From NCBI RefSeq assembly GCF_003945765.1, contig NZ_CP027712.1:1922001-1986000 (forward strand): a DNA stretch of 64,000 nucleotides, read 5' to 3'. The notes beneath the pieces are model-generated. The model searched no databases. It was not told the origin of the DNA and saw only the letters and a program-made list of their open reading frames with translations. A program made the position numbers and the translations under genes. Below, piece by piece: positions 43,780 through 53,983 of this stretch (within the stretch, counting starts at the first letter, position 1; each line of letters opens with the position of its first letter). This DNA comes from Pseudomonas chlororaphis subsp. chlororaphis. Its GTDB lineage: Bacteria > Pseudomonadota > Gammaproteobacteria > Pseudomonadales > Pseudomonadaceae.

Positions 43780-45744
43780 ATGAATTCGGCCACGAACGGA
43801 CGTTTTGCCAACCTCGGCATGGCGAAAAAACTGGGTGTCGGCTTCACCCTGGTGCTGCTGCTGACGGCGCTGGTAGCCGCCATCGGCGTCTGGTCCCTGC
43901 AGACCATCAGCCAGCGTTTCGATGGCCTCAAGCAGATGTCGTCACTCAACAGCGGCTTGCTCAAGGTCCGCCTGCTCGAACAGAACTATGCCTTGCACGG
44001 TGACGCCAAAACCGCGGACGCCTTGCACGAGGGCATCGACGCCTTGCTGGCCCTGGCGGCGCAGCTCAAGGAACGTTCGGCGGCGAATGTGCCGGTGATG
44101 ACCGATGTCGAGCAGGCGCTGGGGGCTTACCGCAAGGCCTTCGACGAGTTCGTCGAGCTGACCCAGGCCAAGGACCTGGCGCTGGAAATGGCCAGTTGGT
44201 CAGTGTCCAGCGTGGCCAACAACCTCGACGTGCTGCAGGCCGGCCTGGCCGACGACGGTACCTATAGCCTCAAGGAGTCCGCCGGCAAGGAGGGCAGCGA
44301 GTTCGTCGAGCAGGCCAATCAGGTCAGCCAGGTCTCGCGCCTGATGCTGCAAGCGATGAACGAAGCCCGGGTGCGCCTGGACCAGAGCCGCAAGGGCGAG
44401 GAAGAGGTCGAGCAGGGCAAGATCGAGCAGGCCGACCAGGCCCTGGCCCAGGCCGAGCAGCTCAAGACCCTGGTCAAGGACGCCGGTTATCAGACGGTGC
44501 TCAACGAAGTGGTCGGGCATATCGGTGGTTTCAGCGAGAAGCTCGCCGAATACACCGGCTTGCTGGCGCAGGAGAAAAAGGTCTATCAGCAACTGCACGA
44601 GCGCGCCGCGCAGGTGATGGAGCGGGTCGACCAGGCGTACGGCGCGCAGGATCAGTCGATGCAGGCGGAGCTGAAAAAGAACTCGCTATTGATCGTCGCG
44701 TCTTCGGCCCTGGCGTTGCTGGTGGGCGTGTTGGCGGCCTGGATCATTACCCGTTTGATCGTCACTCCGCTGCGCAGCGTGATGCGCGTGGCGCAGCAGA
44801 TCGCCGCCGGTGACCTGAGCGCGACGGTGGAGGTGACGCGCCGGGACGAAATCGGCCAACTGATGCTGGCGATGCAACAGATGGGTAGCGGCCTGAGCGG
44901 TATTGTCAGCGGCCTGCAGGCAGGCATCGAACAGTTGGCCAGCTCGGCCCAGTCGCTGTCGGCGGTGACCGAACAGACCAATCTGGAAGTCAGCAGCCAG
45001 AAGGAAGAAACCGAGCAGGTGGCGACTGCGATGAACCAGATGACCGCCACCGTGCACGACGTCGCGCGCAACGCCGAAGAAGCCGCGCAGGCGGCGCAGA
45101 CCGCCGACGACAAGGTGGAAAGTGGCCAGCAGGTGGTGCGCCAGAGTATGCAGCGCATCGAACAGCTGGCGGATTCGGCCACCAGCGCCAGCTCCAGCAT
45201 CGAAAGCCTCAGCGCCGAGATCCAGAACATCGGCACCGTGCTCAGCGTGATCAAGAGTGTCGCCGAGCAGACCAACCTGCTGGCGCTGAACGCGGCCATC
45301 GAAGCGGCGCGTGCCGGCGAGCAGGGCAGGGGCTTCGCGGTGGTGGCCGACGAAGTGCGGGCCCTGGCCAAGCGCACCCAGCAATCCACCGAAGAGATCG
45401 AGCGCCTGGTCAGTGCCTTGCGCTCGGCGGCGCAGTCCTCGGTGCAGCAGATCCAGAGCAGCGGCGAACTGGTCAAGCTGGCGGTCAGCGATGCGCTGCA
45501 GACCGAAAGCGCGCTGGGCAGCATCGCCACGGCGGTGTCGCTGATTCAGCAGATGAACCAGCAGATCGCCGCGGCCGCCGAGCAACAAAGCTCGGTCGCC
45601 GAAGAGATCAACCGCAGCGTCACCAGCATCCGCGCCAGTGCCGATCAGTCGTCACTGGCCATGCAGGGCAATGCGGCGTCGAGCATCGAGCTGGCGCAGT
45701 TGGGGGTGGAGTTGAAGGGGATGGTCGGGCATTTCCGGTTGTAA
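43780..45744 (+). CDS. methyl-accepting chemotaxis protein with HBM-type sensor domain
   Basis: A 654-residue chemoreceptor with membrane segments near 18-37 and 301-323 and a long (about 260-residue) all-helical, Glu/Gln-rich periplasmic domain. That size and composition fit the helical bimodular (HBM) domain of P. putida McpS, which binds TCA-cycle acids at two sites. HAMP and the signalling tip [20 protein letters not shown] follow. The ATG at 43780 lies 9 bases after GGAAGGGGA; the frame is open to 43705 but lacks a signal there. Ligand unknown. Confidence 0.9.
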   Translation: MNSATNGRFANLGMAKKLGVGFTLVLLLTALVAAIGVWSLQTISQRFDGLKQMSSLNSGLLKVRLLEQNYALHGDAKTADALHEGIDALLALAAQLKERSAANVPVMTDVEQALGAYRKAFDEFVELTQAKDLALEMASWSVSSVANNLDVLQAGLADDGTYSLKESAGKEGSEFVEQANQVSQVSRLMLQAMNEARVRLDQSRKGEEEVEQGKIEQADQALAQAEQLKTLVKDAGYQTVLNEVVGHIGGFSEKLAEYTGLLAQEKKVYQQLHERAAQVMERVDQAYGAQDQSMQAELKKNSLLIVASSALALLVGVLAAWIITRLIVTPLRSVMRVAQQIAAGDLSATVEVTRRDEIGQLMLAMQQMGSGLSGIVSGLQAGIEQLASSAQSLSAVTEQTNLEVSSQKEETEQVATAMNQMTATVHDVARNAEEAAQAAQTADDKVESGQQVVRQSMQRIEQLADSATSASSSIESLSAEIQNIGTVLSVIKSVAEQTNLLALNAAIEAARAGEQGRGFAVVADEVRALAKRTQQSTEEIERLVSALRSAAQSSVQQIQSSGELVKLAVSDALQTESALGSIATAVSLIQQMNQQIAAAAEQQSSVAEEINRSVTSIRASADQSSLAMQGNAASSIELAQLGVELKGMVGHFRL

Positions 45745-45831
45745 TGCCGCTGATGCTTGCTACAGGCTGCGCCGCCAGGGGCGCAGCCTTATAGACCGTG
45801 CCGTGCGAGTGGCTCGCGCGGCCGTTGCCGG

Positions 45832-46602
45832 TCAGTCGTAAATGGCTTTCTTCTTCCAGTCGGCGTCGGCTTCGACGACCTTCAGGCCTTCGGTCAATTG
45901 GTTGACCTCGCCTTCGACCGGCTGGGTGTTGGTCAGCACCATCGCGTTGGAGCGGGCCAGGAGTTTTTCCAGGTACTCCAGTTGTTCCCGATAGACCGCC
46001 GGGTCCGGCTGCTTGCGCAGGTATTGCACGCCGCGCTCGAACGCCAGGCGCGCCTGGCCGGGTTGTTCCTGCTGCAGGGCGTACTGGCCGAGGTTGTTGA
46101 AGAACTCGATGTGCAGCAGCACCAGGATGTGGCGGATTTCCCGGATCCAGTGCTTGGCTTCGTTGGTCGGCAGGAAGCCGTCCTGGGCGGCGCGAGTCAC
46201 CTGGCCATGCAGGGCTTCCAGGAGAAAGCGCACGTCCTTGGCCTTGGCTTCGGTCTGGATCGGGCAGGGCGGGTTGTTGACCGGAATCGATTCGCCCTGG
46301 CCGACCAGCGCGTTCAACTCGGCGATACGCGCCTTGAGCGCGGCATCGGTCTTGTTCAGGTTCAACAGACGCTGAACGACGTTGAGTTCCAGGCGGGTCA
46401 TCAGCAGCTTGAGCCCTGGCGACATGAACTGGCCGGGGAAGGTCTCGGTGATTTCGCCGCAGCGGCGCAGGCGGTCATTGAGTTCGACCTTGGTACGGGC
46501 CTTTTCCAGTTTGTTGTTTTCCACCACATGGTTCATGTAGCCAATGGCGATCAATATTACGATCCCGGCTACTACTAGCAGGGTGATCATGAGTGGTGTC
46601 AC
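45832..46602 (-). CDS. membrane-anchored helical protein of unknown function
   Basis: A 256-residue protein with one N-terminal membrane helix (about 5-23, ITLLVVAGIVILIAIGY) and a fully helical cytosolic or periplasmic remainder. The segment EFFNNLGQYALQQEQPGQARLAFERGVQYL looks like a TPR-type pair. I do not recognise a named family. It uses a GTG start at 46602, since GAGG lies nine bases upstream of it; the ATG at 46590 lies too far away. Confidence 0.72.
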   Translation of the reverse strand: MTPLMITLLVVAGIVILIAIGYMNHVVENNKLEKARTKVELNDRLRRCGEITETFPGQFMSPGLKLLMTRLELNVVQRLLNLNKTDAALKARIAELNALVGQGESIPVNNPPCPIQTEAKAKDVRFLLEALHGQVTRAAQDGFLPTNEAKHWIREIRHILVLLHIEFFNNLGQYALQQEQPGQARLAFERGVQYLRKQPDPAVYREQLEYLEKLLARSNAMVLTNTQPVEGEVNQLTEGLKVVEADADWKKKAIYD

Positions 46603-46851
46603 CGTGTAAGACCTCTTTCTGGGGTTCGCGTACGAGTGGCGAGTGTAGTGACTTAGCCTTGGGGCGCCTAGCGCAGGTCGACGAGCAGAAACAGGCCGAT
46701 TCTCTGCTTATATAGGAAATGTCTGGCTGGTTTCATATTGCCATCACCTAAGGATGTGGACTATAGCGTCTTGTCGAGTGTCAGAATATAGGCGTCAAGG
46801 CACAGGCTGCACAAATGCCCGAAAGGGCTCGCAAACCACCCCGAAGTCATT

Positions 46852-46906
46852 GATTTAAATAAATTTATATCAGGGGGTTGACGACCCTCCAATCCATCCA
46901 TAGAAT
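46852..46906 (+). promoter_or_regulatory. strong sigma-70 promoter with UP-like element for the tRNA array
   Basis: TTGACG (46878-46883), a 17-base spacer and TAGAAT (46901-46906) are followed by a GC-rich discriminator (GCGCGCC), the pattern of stable-RNA promoters under stringent control. Directly upstream is an AT-rich tract (46852-46870) that could act as an UP element. The rest of the 365-base gap after the membrane-anchored gene (46603-46851) shows nothing I can name. Confidence 0.85.
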
Positions 46907-46967
46907 GCGCGCCACTTGCAGCGTAAAGCACACAGCGAAACGCGGCAGGGAGTGAATGTTGTAGCGT

Positions 46968-47043
46968 GTCCCCTTCGTCTAGTGGCCTAGGACACCGCCC
47001 TTTCACGGCGGTAACAGGGGTTCGAGTCCCCTAGGGGACGCCA
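46968..47043 (+). tRNA. tRNA-Glu (TTC), copy 1
   Basis: A 76-base cloverleaf with encoded CCA. The acceptor stem GTCCCCT pairs with AGGGGAC, the anticodon loop CTTTCAC gives TTC, and the T arm contains GTTCGAGTC. Confidence 0.97.
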
Positions 47044-47045
47044 AT

Positions 47046-47121
<76 letters not shown>

Positions 47122-47225
47122 ATTTTAAACGGCACTGCTTTCGGGCGGGGCTGAGTGAAACCAGAACCGAGTCTTCGGAGGCGGGTCTGGACACCGAAAC
47201 ACACACCATGTGTTCCGGGTAGCGT

Positions 47226-47301
47226 GTCCCCTTCGTCTAGTGGCCTAGGACACCGCCCTTTCACGGCGGTAACAGGGGTTCGAGTCCCCTAGGGGACGCC
47301 A
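47226..47301 (+). tRNA. tRNA-Glu (TTC), copy 2
   Basis: Identical by eye to copy 1 including the GTAGCGT leader just before it. Anticodon TTC, encoded CCA. Confidence 0.97.
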
Positions 47302-47304
47302 TTT

Positions 47305-47380
<76 letters not shown>

Positions 47381-47386
47381 AACATA

Positions 47387-47450
47387 GAGCTACAGATTCT
47401 CAAAGGTCTGTAGCTCATCGAAAAAGGGTCCCATTCGGGACCCTTTTTTC
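47387..47450 (+). terminator. processing stem and Rho-independent terminator of the tRNA array
   Basis: A 10-bp hairpin (47387-47396 with 47407-47416) is followed by a second stem (AAAAAGGGTCCC at 47421-47432 with GGGACCCTTTTTT at 47437-47449). The second is a classical terminator; the first may be a 3' processing element. Confidence 0.88.
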
Positions 47451-47659
47451 GTTTCCGTCGGCAGTGGCCGAGTTTCGGTCCGTTGCTCCTCTGCAGTGCG
47501 GGATGACGCTGCTTTCCCCTTGTCCTGTACGCTGGCGCAGATCCTGTTCGGCGCCTACATGTTCCTGACCGTGCGCCCTGCCTTTGTGAGTGGGTGTTTG
47601 GCACAGGGTTTGCGAAGGTCTGGGCCTGATTGACCATCGATAGAGTGGTGCACCTTTAA

Positions 47660-48874
47660 ATGAGTATCTCCGTGGCGACAACTAAGGGTAATTGGCGGGC
47701 GGTCATCGCACTGACGTTGGCGGCCTTTGTGTTCAACACCACGGAGTTCGTCCCCGTCGGGCTATTGAGCTCGATCGGCAGCAGCTTCGACCTGTCGACG
47801 GCCCGGGTCGGTCTGATGCTCACTCTCTATGCCTGGATAGTGTCCCTGACTTCGCTGCCGGTCATGCTGCTGACGCGCAACGTCGAGCGACGCAAGCTGT
47901 TGCTCGTGCTGTTCGGGATGTTCATTGCCAGTCACATCCTGTCGGGGCTGGCCACGAGTTTCGGCATGCTGTTGCTGAGCCGGGTCGGTGTGGCCTTGTC
48001 CCATGCGCTGTTCTGGTCCATTACCGCGTCCCTGGCGGTGCGTCTGGCACCACCGGGAAAACAGGTCCAGGCCCTGGGTTTGCTGGCCACCGGTACTTCC
48101 CTGGCGATGGTGCTGGGTATTCCCCTCGGCCGGTTGCTGGGCGAGGCCATGGGCTGGCGGACCACCTTTATCGTGATTGCTGGCCTGGCCACCGCGCTGG
48201 TGTTCTGGCTGGCCAGGAGCCTGCCGTTGTTGCCCAGCCAGAACTCGGGTTCTCTCAGAAGCCTGCCGGTGCTGTTCAAGCGCCCTGCGCTGATGGCGCT
48301 CTATGTGCTGACGGCCCTGGTGGTCACCGCGCAGTTCACGGCCTACAGCTATATCGAGCCTTTCATCAAGGTGGTGGCCGGCTTGAGTGGCGATGTGGTG
48401 ACCCTCATCCTGCTGCTGTTCGGTGGCGCCGGTATCTTCGGCTCGCTGTTGTTCAGCAGGTTTCACCGCTACAGCCCGCAGCGCTTTCTGCTGGTGACGG
48501 TGGCGTTGCTCATTCTGTGCCTGGCATTGCTGTTGCCATTGAGCGGGGAGGTCTCGTACCTGGGCGGACTCAGCCTGATCTGGGGGATGGCGATCATGGG
48601 CTTCGGGCTGGCGCTGCAGTCCAGGGTCCTGGTGCTCGCTCCGGACGCTACCGATGTGGCAATGGCGCTGTTTTCGGGGATCTACAATATCGGCATCGGC
48701 GGCGGCGCGCTGCTTGGCAGCTGGGTAGGGGGCCAACTCGGGTTCGCCTATATCGGCTTGGCCGGCGGCTTGCTGGCGGCCTTGGCGCTGCTGTTCTACT
48801 GCGCATCCATCTATCGCCTGGCCCGGTCCAGCGTTCCGGGCGCCGATTGTGCTGATATTGCGACAGAGAAGTAG
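47660..48874 (+). CDS. sotB: sugar efflux-type MFS transporter
   Basis: A 404-residue major facilitator with 12 predicted helices. The N-terminus [22 protein letters not shown] and the [19 protein letters not shown] segment are those of SotB (YdeA) sugar/arabinose exporters. Its substrate here is unproven. It is the first gene after the tRNA array and starts what looks like an accessory block. Confidence 0.88.
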   Translation: MSISVATTKGNWRAVIALTLAAFVFNTTEFVPVGLLSSIGSSFDLSTARVGLMLTLYAWIVSLTSLPVMLLTRNVERRKLLLVLFGMFIASHILSGLATSFGMLLLSRVGVALSHALFWSITASLAVRLAPPGKQVQALGLLATGTSLAMVLGIPLGRLLGEAMGWRTTFIVIAGLATALVFWLARSLPLLPSQNSGSLRSLPVLFKRPALMALYVLTALVVTAQFTAYSYIEPFIKVVAGLSGDVVTLILLLFGGAGIFGSLLFSRFHRYSPQRFLLVTVALLILCLALLLPLSGEVSYLGGLSLIWGMAIMGFGLALQSRVLVLAPDATDVAMALFSGIYNIGIGGGALLGSWVGGQLGFAYIGLAGGLLAALALLFYCASIYRLARSSVPGADCADIATEK

Positions 48875-48909
48875 AGCACTGGAGTCGGGCGTCGAGCACA
48901 GTCATATAT

Positions 48910-48954
48910 AAAAAGGGGGCAATGACTCAGACGAATCATTGCCCCCTCTTTTTT
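48910..48954. terminator. bidirectional terminator between sotB and the TpsA gene
   Basis: The 11-bp stem GGGGGCAATGA (48915-48925) with TCATTGCCCCC (48936-48946) has A upstream and TCTTTTTT downstream. A further stem (AACCCTGC at 48978-48985 with GCAGGGTT at 49000-49007), reading TTTTATT on the minus strand, is a second candidate terminator for the TpsA gene. Confidence 0.88.
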
Positions 48955-49014
48955 CTCAAGCAGATAGCCAGAATAAAACCCTGCGCCCTTTTAACCGGGG
49001 CAGGGTTCCGGATT

Positions 49015-52000
49015 TCAGAGCTGCTTGCCGATCAGTGGAGCCTTGGCCGCCTCCCCGAAGACGCTGTTGAGGGATTGTTGGCCCGGTCCGAAGTTCATGC
49101 CGATCAGGCCGCCATAGATCTGGTTATAGGCGGGCGAGCCGTCGATCCTGCCGCCTGCCGACGACAGGCGCACATTGCCGAGATTCAACCCCACCAGCCC
49201 GCCCAGGCGCGCGCCATAGCCGCCACTGACGTTGCTGGTAGCCTTGGAGTTGCTGATCTGCCCGCTGTTCACACCGACCAGGCCGCCCACGTTGCTGTTG
49301 TTGCCACCTTTGACCGAGCCTCTGGCGGAGGAGTTGCTGATCTTGCCCAGCAGGGCACCGACTAGGCCGCCGACATTGCTATCGTTACCACTGGTCACTA
49401 TGGCGTCTGCCGAGGCGTTGCTGATGTCGGTATTTTGGCTATAGCCCACCAGGCCGCCGACACTGGACCCACTGCCTCCCGTGACAGTCGCGGAGGTGGA
49501 GGAAGCATTGGAGATGAAGGCCTTGTCGCTGTAGCCGACCAGACCGCCAATGTGGGCGTTTCTGCCGCCAGTCACGGTGCCGGAGGCCGAGGAGTTGGCG
49601 ATGCGACCGCCCAGGGTTTTACCAATCAGGCCGCCAACGCTACGACTGCTCAGGTCGGACACATTGCCGGTGGCCCGGCTGTTGGTGATCGACCCGTTAT
49701 GGTTCTTGCCCACCAGGCCTCCGATCGCTTCCGTACCATTGCCCGTTACCTGGCCGCTGGCGTGAGAGTTGGTCAGCGAACCTTGCCAGTTGAGCCCGAC
49801 CAGGCCGCCGACCCGAGCGAATTCGCCGCCCGAGACATGGCTGCTGGAGTGCGAGTTGACGATGCTGCCATTGTAGCTGTTCACTCCGACCAGGCCGCCG
49901 ACGTTCAGGTTGGCGCCCGAGAGGTTGGCGGTACCGGCGCTGGAGGAGTTGGCGATGATGCCGCCGTGGTTCGAACCCACCAGCCCGCCTGCGCCATAGG
50001 AGTCATACAGCATCTGGCCCAAAAGTCTGACATCGGCATGACTATTGGTGATTTTCGCCACGCCATCGGGGTTGGTGATGTTTTCCCCCACCAAGCCACC
50101 CATTGCATAGGTGTACTGGTTGCCGATCACCTGGCCGCTGGCCGAGGAGTTGGCGATGTCGCCGGCCAGGTTGAGCGCTACCAGGCCGCCCAGCGAGTTC
50201 AGGTGAGAGGCTCCGGTCACCCGCACGTCCTTGGCCTTGACGTTGCGGATGCTGCCCATGTTCACCGCGGCAAGTGTGCCGACCTGGGTGTTGTAGTGGG
50301 TGGAATAAGCGCCGCTGGCGGAAATGCGTTCCAGGTTCAGGTTGCTGATCTGCCCCAGGTTCGCGCCGAACAGCCCGACAAAGGCAGTGGTGCCATAGAT
50401 CGACAGGTCGCTGATGGTATTGCCCAGGCCATCAAGCTTGCCGGTGAAGGAGCTACCTTCGCCAAGCGTCCTGAAGCTGCCTTGGCCGGTGATCTGGTTA
50501 CCCAGTACATAGCGGCCATTCATGTCGTTTTCGATATCGCGCAACTGCTTCAGGTTCTGCACCACCTGGTAGGACTCGCCGTTGGCGCTGAAGCGGGCAT
50601 CCGTACCAGAGAGGGTGACGCTCTTGTCATTCTTGAGGCTGTGGCCGTTTTTGGAGTTCAGCTCCAGGCCCGCTCCCGTTCCGGTCAGCTCGACGTTGTC
50701 ATTCAGCTGGATGCCGCCCTGCGCGGCGTTCAGGGCCAGGGCTGCGCCGGTACCGGTGGCGCTCAATGCCGCATTCACCTGGACGTCGCCGCGTTCGGCG
50801 GTCAGGCCGAGCTTGTTACCGCTGTTCCAGGACACCGCCTTGTTGACCGACAGGTTGCCCTTGCTGCTCAGTTCGACGTTGGTCCGGGCCAGGTTCTGGG
50901 CCAGGGTATCGGCGTGCAGCGTCGGGACAGTGCCGCTATTGCCGCCCGTTCCATTGTTACCGTTGATACCGCCGCCAATGATCAATCCACGCGTGGACGG
51001 ATTCTCTGCCTTGGAAACGTTCACCTCGTCTGCGCTGATCTTCCAGGTACCGGTCGTGCCCTGGTCGGCGTGCGTATCCACTTGCGCAGCCAGTTGGACC
51101 TCGACCCGGGCGCCGCGGTTTTCCACCACGCCACCGTTACCCTGGCCACCCAGGGCGCTGGCGTCCTGGCGTCCGGCCACCTGGACGATGCCGTTGTCGC
51201 CACCGTCCAGGACAATCTTGCCGGCCTTGTTCTGCAAGGTCTTGGCCTCGATCACGCCCTGGTTGCTCACCACGTTTTTCAGAAGGCTGCTGGCGCTGCT
51301 GGCGGTCATCAACACCTGGCCGCCGTCGGCCTTGAGCAGGCCGCCGTTCTGCACCAGGGCATCCACCGCGGCACCGTTCACCTGCAGGTTGAGCAGGCCG
51401 TTACCGTCGAAGTTGACGCTGAAGTCCTTGCCCGCGCCCAGCGCGACACTGCCCATCTGCGCCTGGATCACCCCGCTGTTGCTGACCTGGGCACCTAGCA
51501 ACGCGACGCTGCCGCCCTCGCTGGCGGTGATCTGGCCGGCGTTGCTCACGGCAGAGCTGGAATTCCCGGTAAAGCGGTAAGTACCGTCGAGGAAATCCTT
51601 GTCGCTGATGTTCTGGGTGGAGGCCACCAGGCCGCCGACGTTGACCTGGGCGGACTTGCCGAAGACCACGCCATTGGGGTTGATCAGGAACACCTTGCCG
51701 TTGGCATCGATGCGGCCCTGGATATCGCTGCCATTGATGCCCAGTACCCGGTTGAGGGCGATCGATTGGCTACCGGGCTGGTGGAAGCTGACGCTTTCGT
51801 CGCCAGCGACGCTGAACTCGTTCCAGTTGGTGATCAGTTTGTTGCTCTGTTGGTCGACGGTCATGTGTTTGCCGTCGACAGTGGTATGGATGCCAGCATC
51901 GCCCGCGACTATCGCCGCTCCGTTCGGCAAGGCGAAGGCCGGGGCCTGGGCCAGCAGGCCCAGCAGCGAGAAGCCGGCGGCGATCACGACCTTGAGTCGG

Positions 52001-52089
52001 CTTGATTTGCCCCGGCGTCGGGTTCCTTCGCTGGCGACGTTCCAGCAACCAGTGGCCTGGTTCCAGATCAGTGCATAGCTTTTGTTCAT
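49015..52089 (-). CDS. filamentous-haemagglutinin-like TpsA exoprotein with GLUG repeats (CupB5-like)
   Basis: A 1024-residue predicted surface or secreted adhesin. Domains in order: extended signal peptide (ESPR, MNKSYALIWNQATGCWNVASE) with hydrophobic core and cleavage near A53; TPS/haemagglutination-activity domain (about 54-320) with the secretion motif NPNG (137-140); a low-complexity beta-helix region; and from about residue 600 at least 13 GLUG repeats (GGLVG or GGLIG every 25-30 residues). TpsA proteins need a TpsB or P-usher partner, and none lies in the window. Length, fold and the chaperone/tip adhesin next door recall P. aeruginosa CupB5. AGAGGAAG precedes the ATG at 52089. Strongly divergent, by a 1.07-kb gap, from the chaperone gene. 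Confidence 0.88.
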   Translation of the reverse strand: MNKSYALIWNQATGCWNVASEGTRRRGKSSRLKVVIAAGFSLLGLLAQAPAFALPNGAAIVAGDAGIHTTVDGKHMTVDQQSNKLITNWNEFSVAGDESVSFHQPGSQSIALNRVLGINGSDIQGRIDANGKVFLINPNGVVFGKSAQVNVGGLVASTQNISDKDFLDGTYRFTGNSSSAVSNAGQITASEGGSVALLGAQVSNSGVIQAQMGSVALGAGKDFSVNFDGNGLLNLQVNGAAVDALVQNGGLLKADGGQVLMTASSASSLLKNVVSNQGVIEAKTLQNKAGKIVLDGGDNGIVQVAGRQDASALGGQGNGGVVENRGARVEVQLAAQVDTHADQGTTGTWKISADEVNVSKAENPSTRGLIIGGGINGNNGTGGNSGTVPTLHADTLAQNLARTNVELSSKGNLSVNKAVSWNSGNKLGLTAERGDVQVNAALSATGTGAALALNAAQGGIQLNDNVELTGTGAGLELNSKNGHSLKNDKSVTLSGTDARFSANGESYQVVQNLKQLRDIENDMNGRYVLGNQITGQGSFRTLGEGSSFTGKLDGLGNTISDLSIYGTTAFVGLFGANLGQISNLNLERISASGAYSTHYNTQVGTLAAVNMGSIRNVKAKDVRVTGASHLNSLGGLVALNLAGDIANSSASGQVIGNQYTYAMGGLVGENITNPDGVAKITNSHADVRLLGQMLYDSYGAGGLVGSNHGGIIANSSSAGTANLSGANLNVGGLVGVNSYNGSIVNSHSSSHVSGGEFARVGGLVGLNWQGSLTNSHASGQVTGNGTEAIGGLVGKNHNGSITNSRATGNVSDLSSRSVGGLIGKTLGGRIANSSASGTVTGGRNAHIGGLVGYSDKAFISNASSTSATVTGGSGSSVGGLVGYSQNTDISNASADAIVTSGNDSNVGGLVGALLGKISNSSARGSVKGGNNSNVGGLVGVNSGQISNSKATSNVSGGYGARLGGLVGLNLGNVRLSSAGGRIDGSPAYNQIYGGLIGMNFGPGQQSLNSVFGEAAKAPLIGKQL

Positions 52090-53161
52090 GGTGCTTCCTC
52101 TATATGAATACTCTGCTGATCCCCCCAGCAGAACGGGTACAACGGATGCGGGCAGGCGCCGAGGCGATCACGCAAAGCCGCAGCGCCATTCCCTCCAGTC
52201 GGGAGGGCAAGTTGTTTGTCTCAATCCGCACTTGATTTCATGGTCTTCGAAGCAAGGGAGACTCATGAGTCTGTTTGTCAGGTGAAATCTGCTGCCTAGC
52301 GTCTAAAAAATTGCTGTTCGACGGTTTCGAATGACTATCTGATTTCGAGGGCAAATTGATCGCGAGCCTGTACACGGCAGAGTCGATGTCTGGAGTTTTT
52401 TTTGCATGTAAATACTTGGTTGCTCAGAGGGCTGTATTAATTAACAAAAGTAAATAAAAGAAAAAACCAGAACTTTCTTAACTGGTGTACGGCGCTTTCC
52501 CAGTTGAAGTAAAGCAGCAGGCTATTGCGCTCGTCATATTGAGGTCCTTGTTGTCTGATGCCCGATGGCGTGGCGAAATCTGAAGCGCGATTGCGTGGGG
52601 AGACCGCCGCTTTCTCTGCGTTTGGGGGCATCTCAAACCAGCGCTCCAGGGCTTTAAACCTGTCTGGCAGGCTTTCTCGATCGTCGAGCCTGGACCGTTT
52701 CGGACTGCAGTGCTTTTTTGTCCTGTGAGAGGGTTGTCTAAGTTAAAACCAGGATGTAAGAGGGCAGGGGGATACTTCATTCATGTCGGGAAGTATCAGG
52801 TTCATGAGGGGATAACATTTCGAATATCAGGGGGTGGAAATACCCGTCTGGAGTTTCTGGAACGACAACACTTGTTTTCCGCAACTACTGATGCGCAGAC
52901 AGATATCTGTCGATATGGGTTTTGAGGGTGGTACTGATTCCGTTCGCTCTTTTCTACTTTCGTATATGAGTGAGCATGTTGTTCCTTTTAGGAATCGTCC
53001 TACTGATTACGACGCCTATCTACTGTAGTTTTCCTGCCTCCTGACTTTCTCGAGCGTCACGAATACCCGAACGGTTCGCCCCGTCGAGTCATCGATGTTT
53101 TTGCATGGCGCGCAACAACGGGGGGCTGCCCTTCGACGCATACTGAGGTAAAGAATTTACC
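52090..53161. promoter_or_regulatory. 1.07-kb A+T-richer divergent region between TpsA and chaperone genes
   Basis: No convincing gene. It has lower G+C than its surroundings, with A/T tracts (for example 52431-52468) and T runs near 52395. Short open frames (longest about 70 codons, for example 52834-53028) lack both convincing ribosome sites and codon bias. It must hold the promoters of both adhesin transcripts, and its composition suits silencing by MvaT/MvaU-type proteins. It could also be the scar of lost pilin or usher genes. Both are inferences. Confidence 0.6.
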
Positions 53162-53878
53162 GTGAAGACTCCAGCCATCGCCGGATTGATTCTGGCCAGC
53201 TTCGCCCTGTTTTTTCCTGCTTTCTCCCAGGCCGGCATCAACCTGGAAAACACCCGTGTGGTGCTTGCGGCGCCGAGCAAGGAAGCGTCCCTGGTGATCA
53301 AGAACAGCGCGGCCGAGGACCTGATGTTCCAGGCCTGGGTCGAGTCGGCCGACAAGAGCGAGGATGTGCCCTTCGCCATCACCCCGGTGCTCAAGCGCCT
53401 GGCTGGCGAACAGCAGCAGGTGTTGCGCATCCTCTACAGCGGCAAGGGCCTGCCGACCGACAAGGAGTCGCTGTACTGGCTGAACGTGCGGGAGGTTCCG
53501 CAAAAGTCCCGGGAGGAAAATACCCTGCAAATCGCCGTGCAGCAGCGCCTCAAGCTGTTCTACCGGCCGGCCGGGCTACCCGGCAAGGTCACGGAGGCCC
53601 CGCAACAGCTGAAGTGGCGCCTGCTTGCCAAAGACGGCAAGCCCTATCTGGAGGTGACCAACCCGTCGGCTTTCCACCTGTCTTTTGCCGCGATCACGTT
53701 GCGGATGGGAAGCAAGGGTTTCACCGCGCCGATCGATATGGTCGCGCCGGCTGCCACTACTCAGGTCGAGATGGCGGACCTGCCGAGCGGCGTCCAGGCT
53801 AACGACCTCAAGGTTGAGTTCGAAGTCATCGGCGATTTCGGTGGAATCCTCAAATACGACGGCGCCATCTCTGGCTGA
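53162..53878 (+). CDS. periplasmic fimbrial chaperone (PapD-like, CupB4-like)
   Basis: A 238-residue chaperone. Signal peptide 1-24 (ending FSQA) and two Ig-like domains. The subunit-binding Arg lies in LENTRVVL and the Lys in QQRLKLFYRP, the two basic anchors of PapD chaperones. The loop before RLKLFYRP is short, as in FGS chaperones. GTG start at 53162 after GAGGTAAA. Next is a tip-adhesin-like protein; no usher or major pilin follows. Confidence 0.92.
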   Translation: MKTPAIAGLILASFALFFPAFSQAGINLENTRVVLAAPSKEASLVIKNSAAEDLMFQAWVESADKSEDVPFAITPVLKRLAGEQQQVLRILYSGKGLPTDKESLYWLNVREVPQKSREENTLQIAVQQRLKLFYRPAGLPGKVTEAPQQLKWRLLAKDGKPYLEVTNPSAFHLSFAAITLRMGSKGFTAPIDMVAPAATTQVEMADLPSGVQANDLKVEFEVIGDFGGILKYDGAISG

Positions 53879-53983
53879 GGCCTGGCGTCATATGGCAGAG
53901 ACGAGAAGCTTCTCGCTACTTCTCTTTGCTCATCATCGATTTGTACCCAGGCACTTCATAGGGCGTGGGAAGGAATCTTATAT

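Noticed and set aside
47381..47659. Integrase/attachment site next to the tRNA array
   Set aside because: No integrase gene in the window and no second copy of the tRNA-Gly 3' end found by eye.
49015..50300. Tandem repeats interpreted as CRISPR
   Set aside because: The repeats are coding (GLUG motif), imperfect, of varying length, with no unique equal-length spacers and no cas genes.
49435..51498. A 687-codon plus-strand frame antisense to the TpsA gene
   Set aside because: Shadow of the repetitive GLUG/beta-helix codons; the true frame has signal peptide, TPS motif and repeats.
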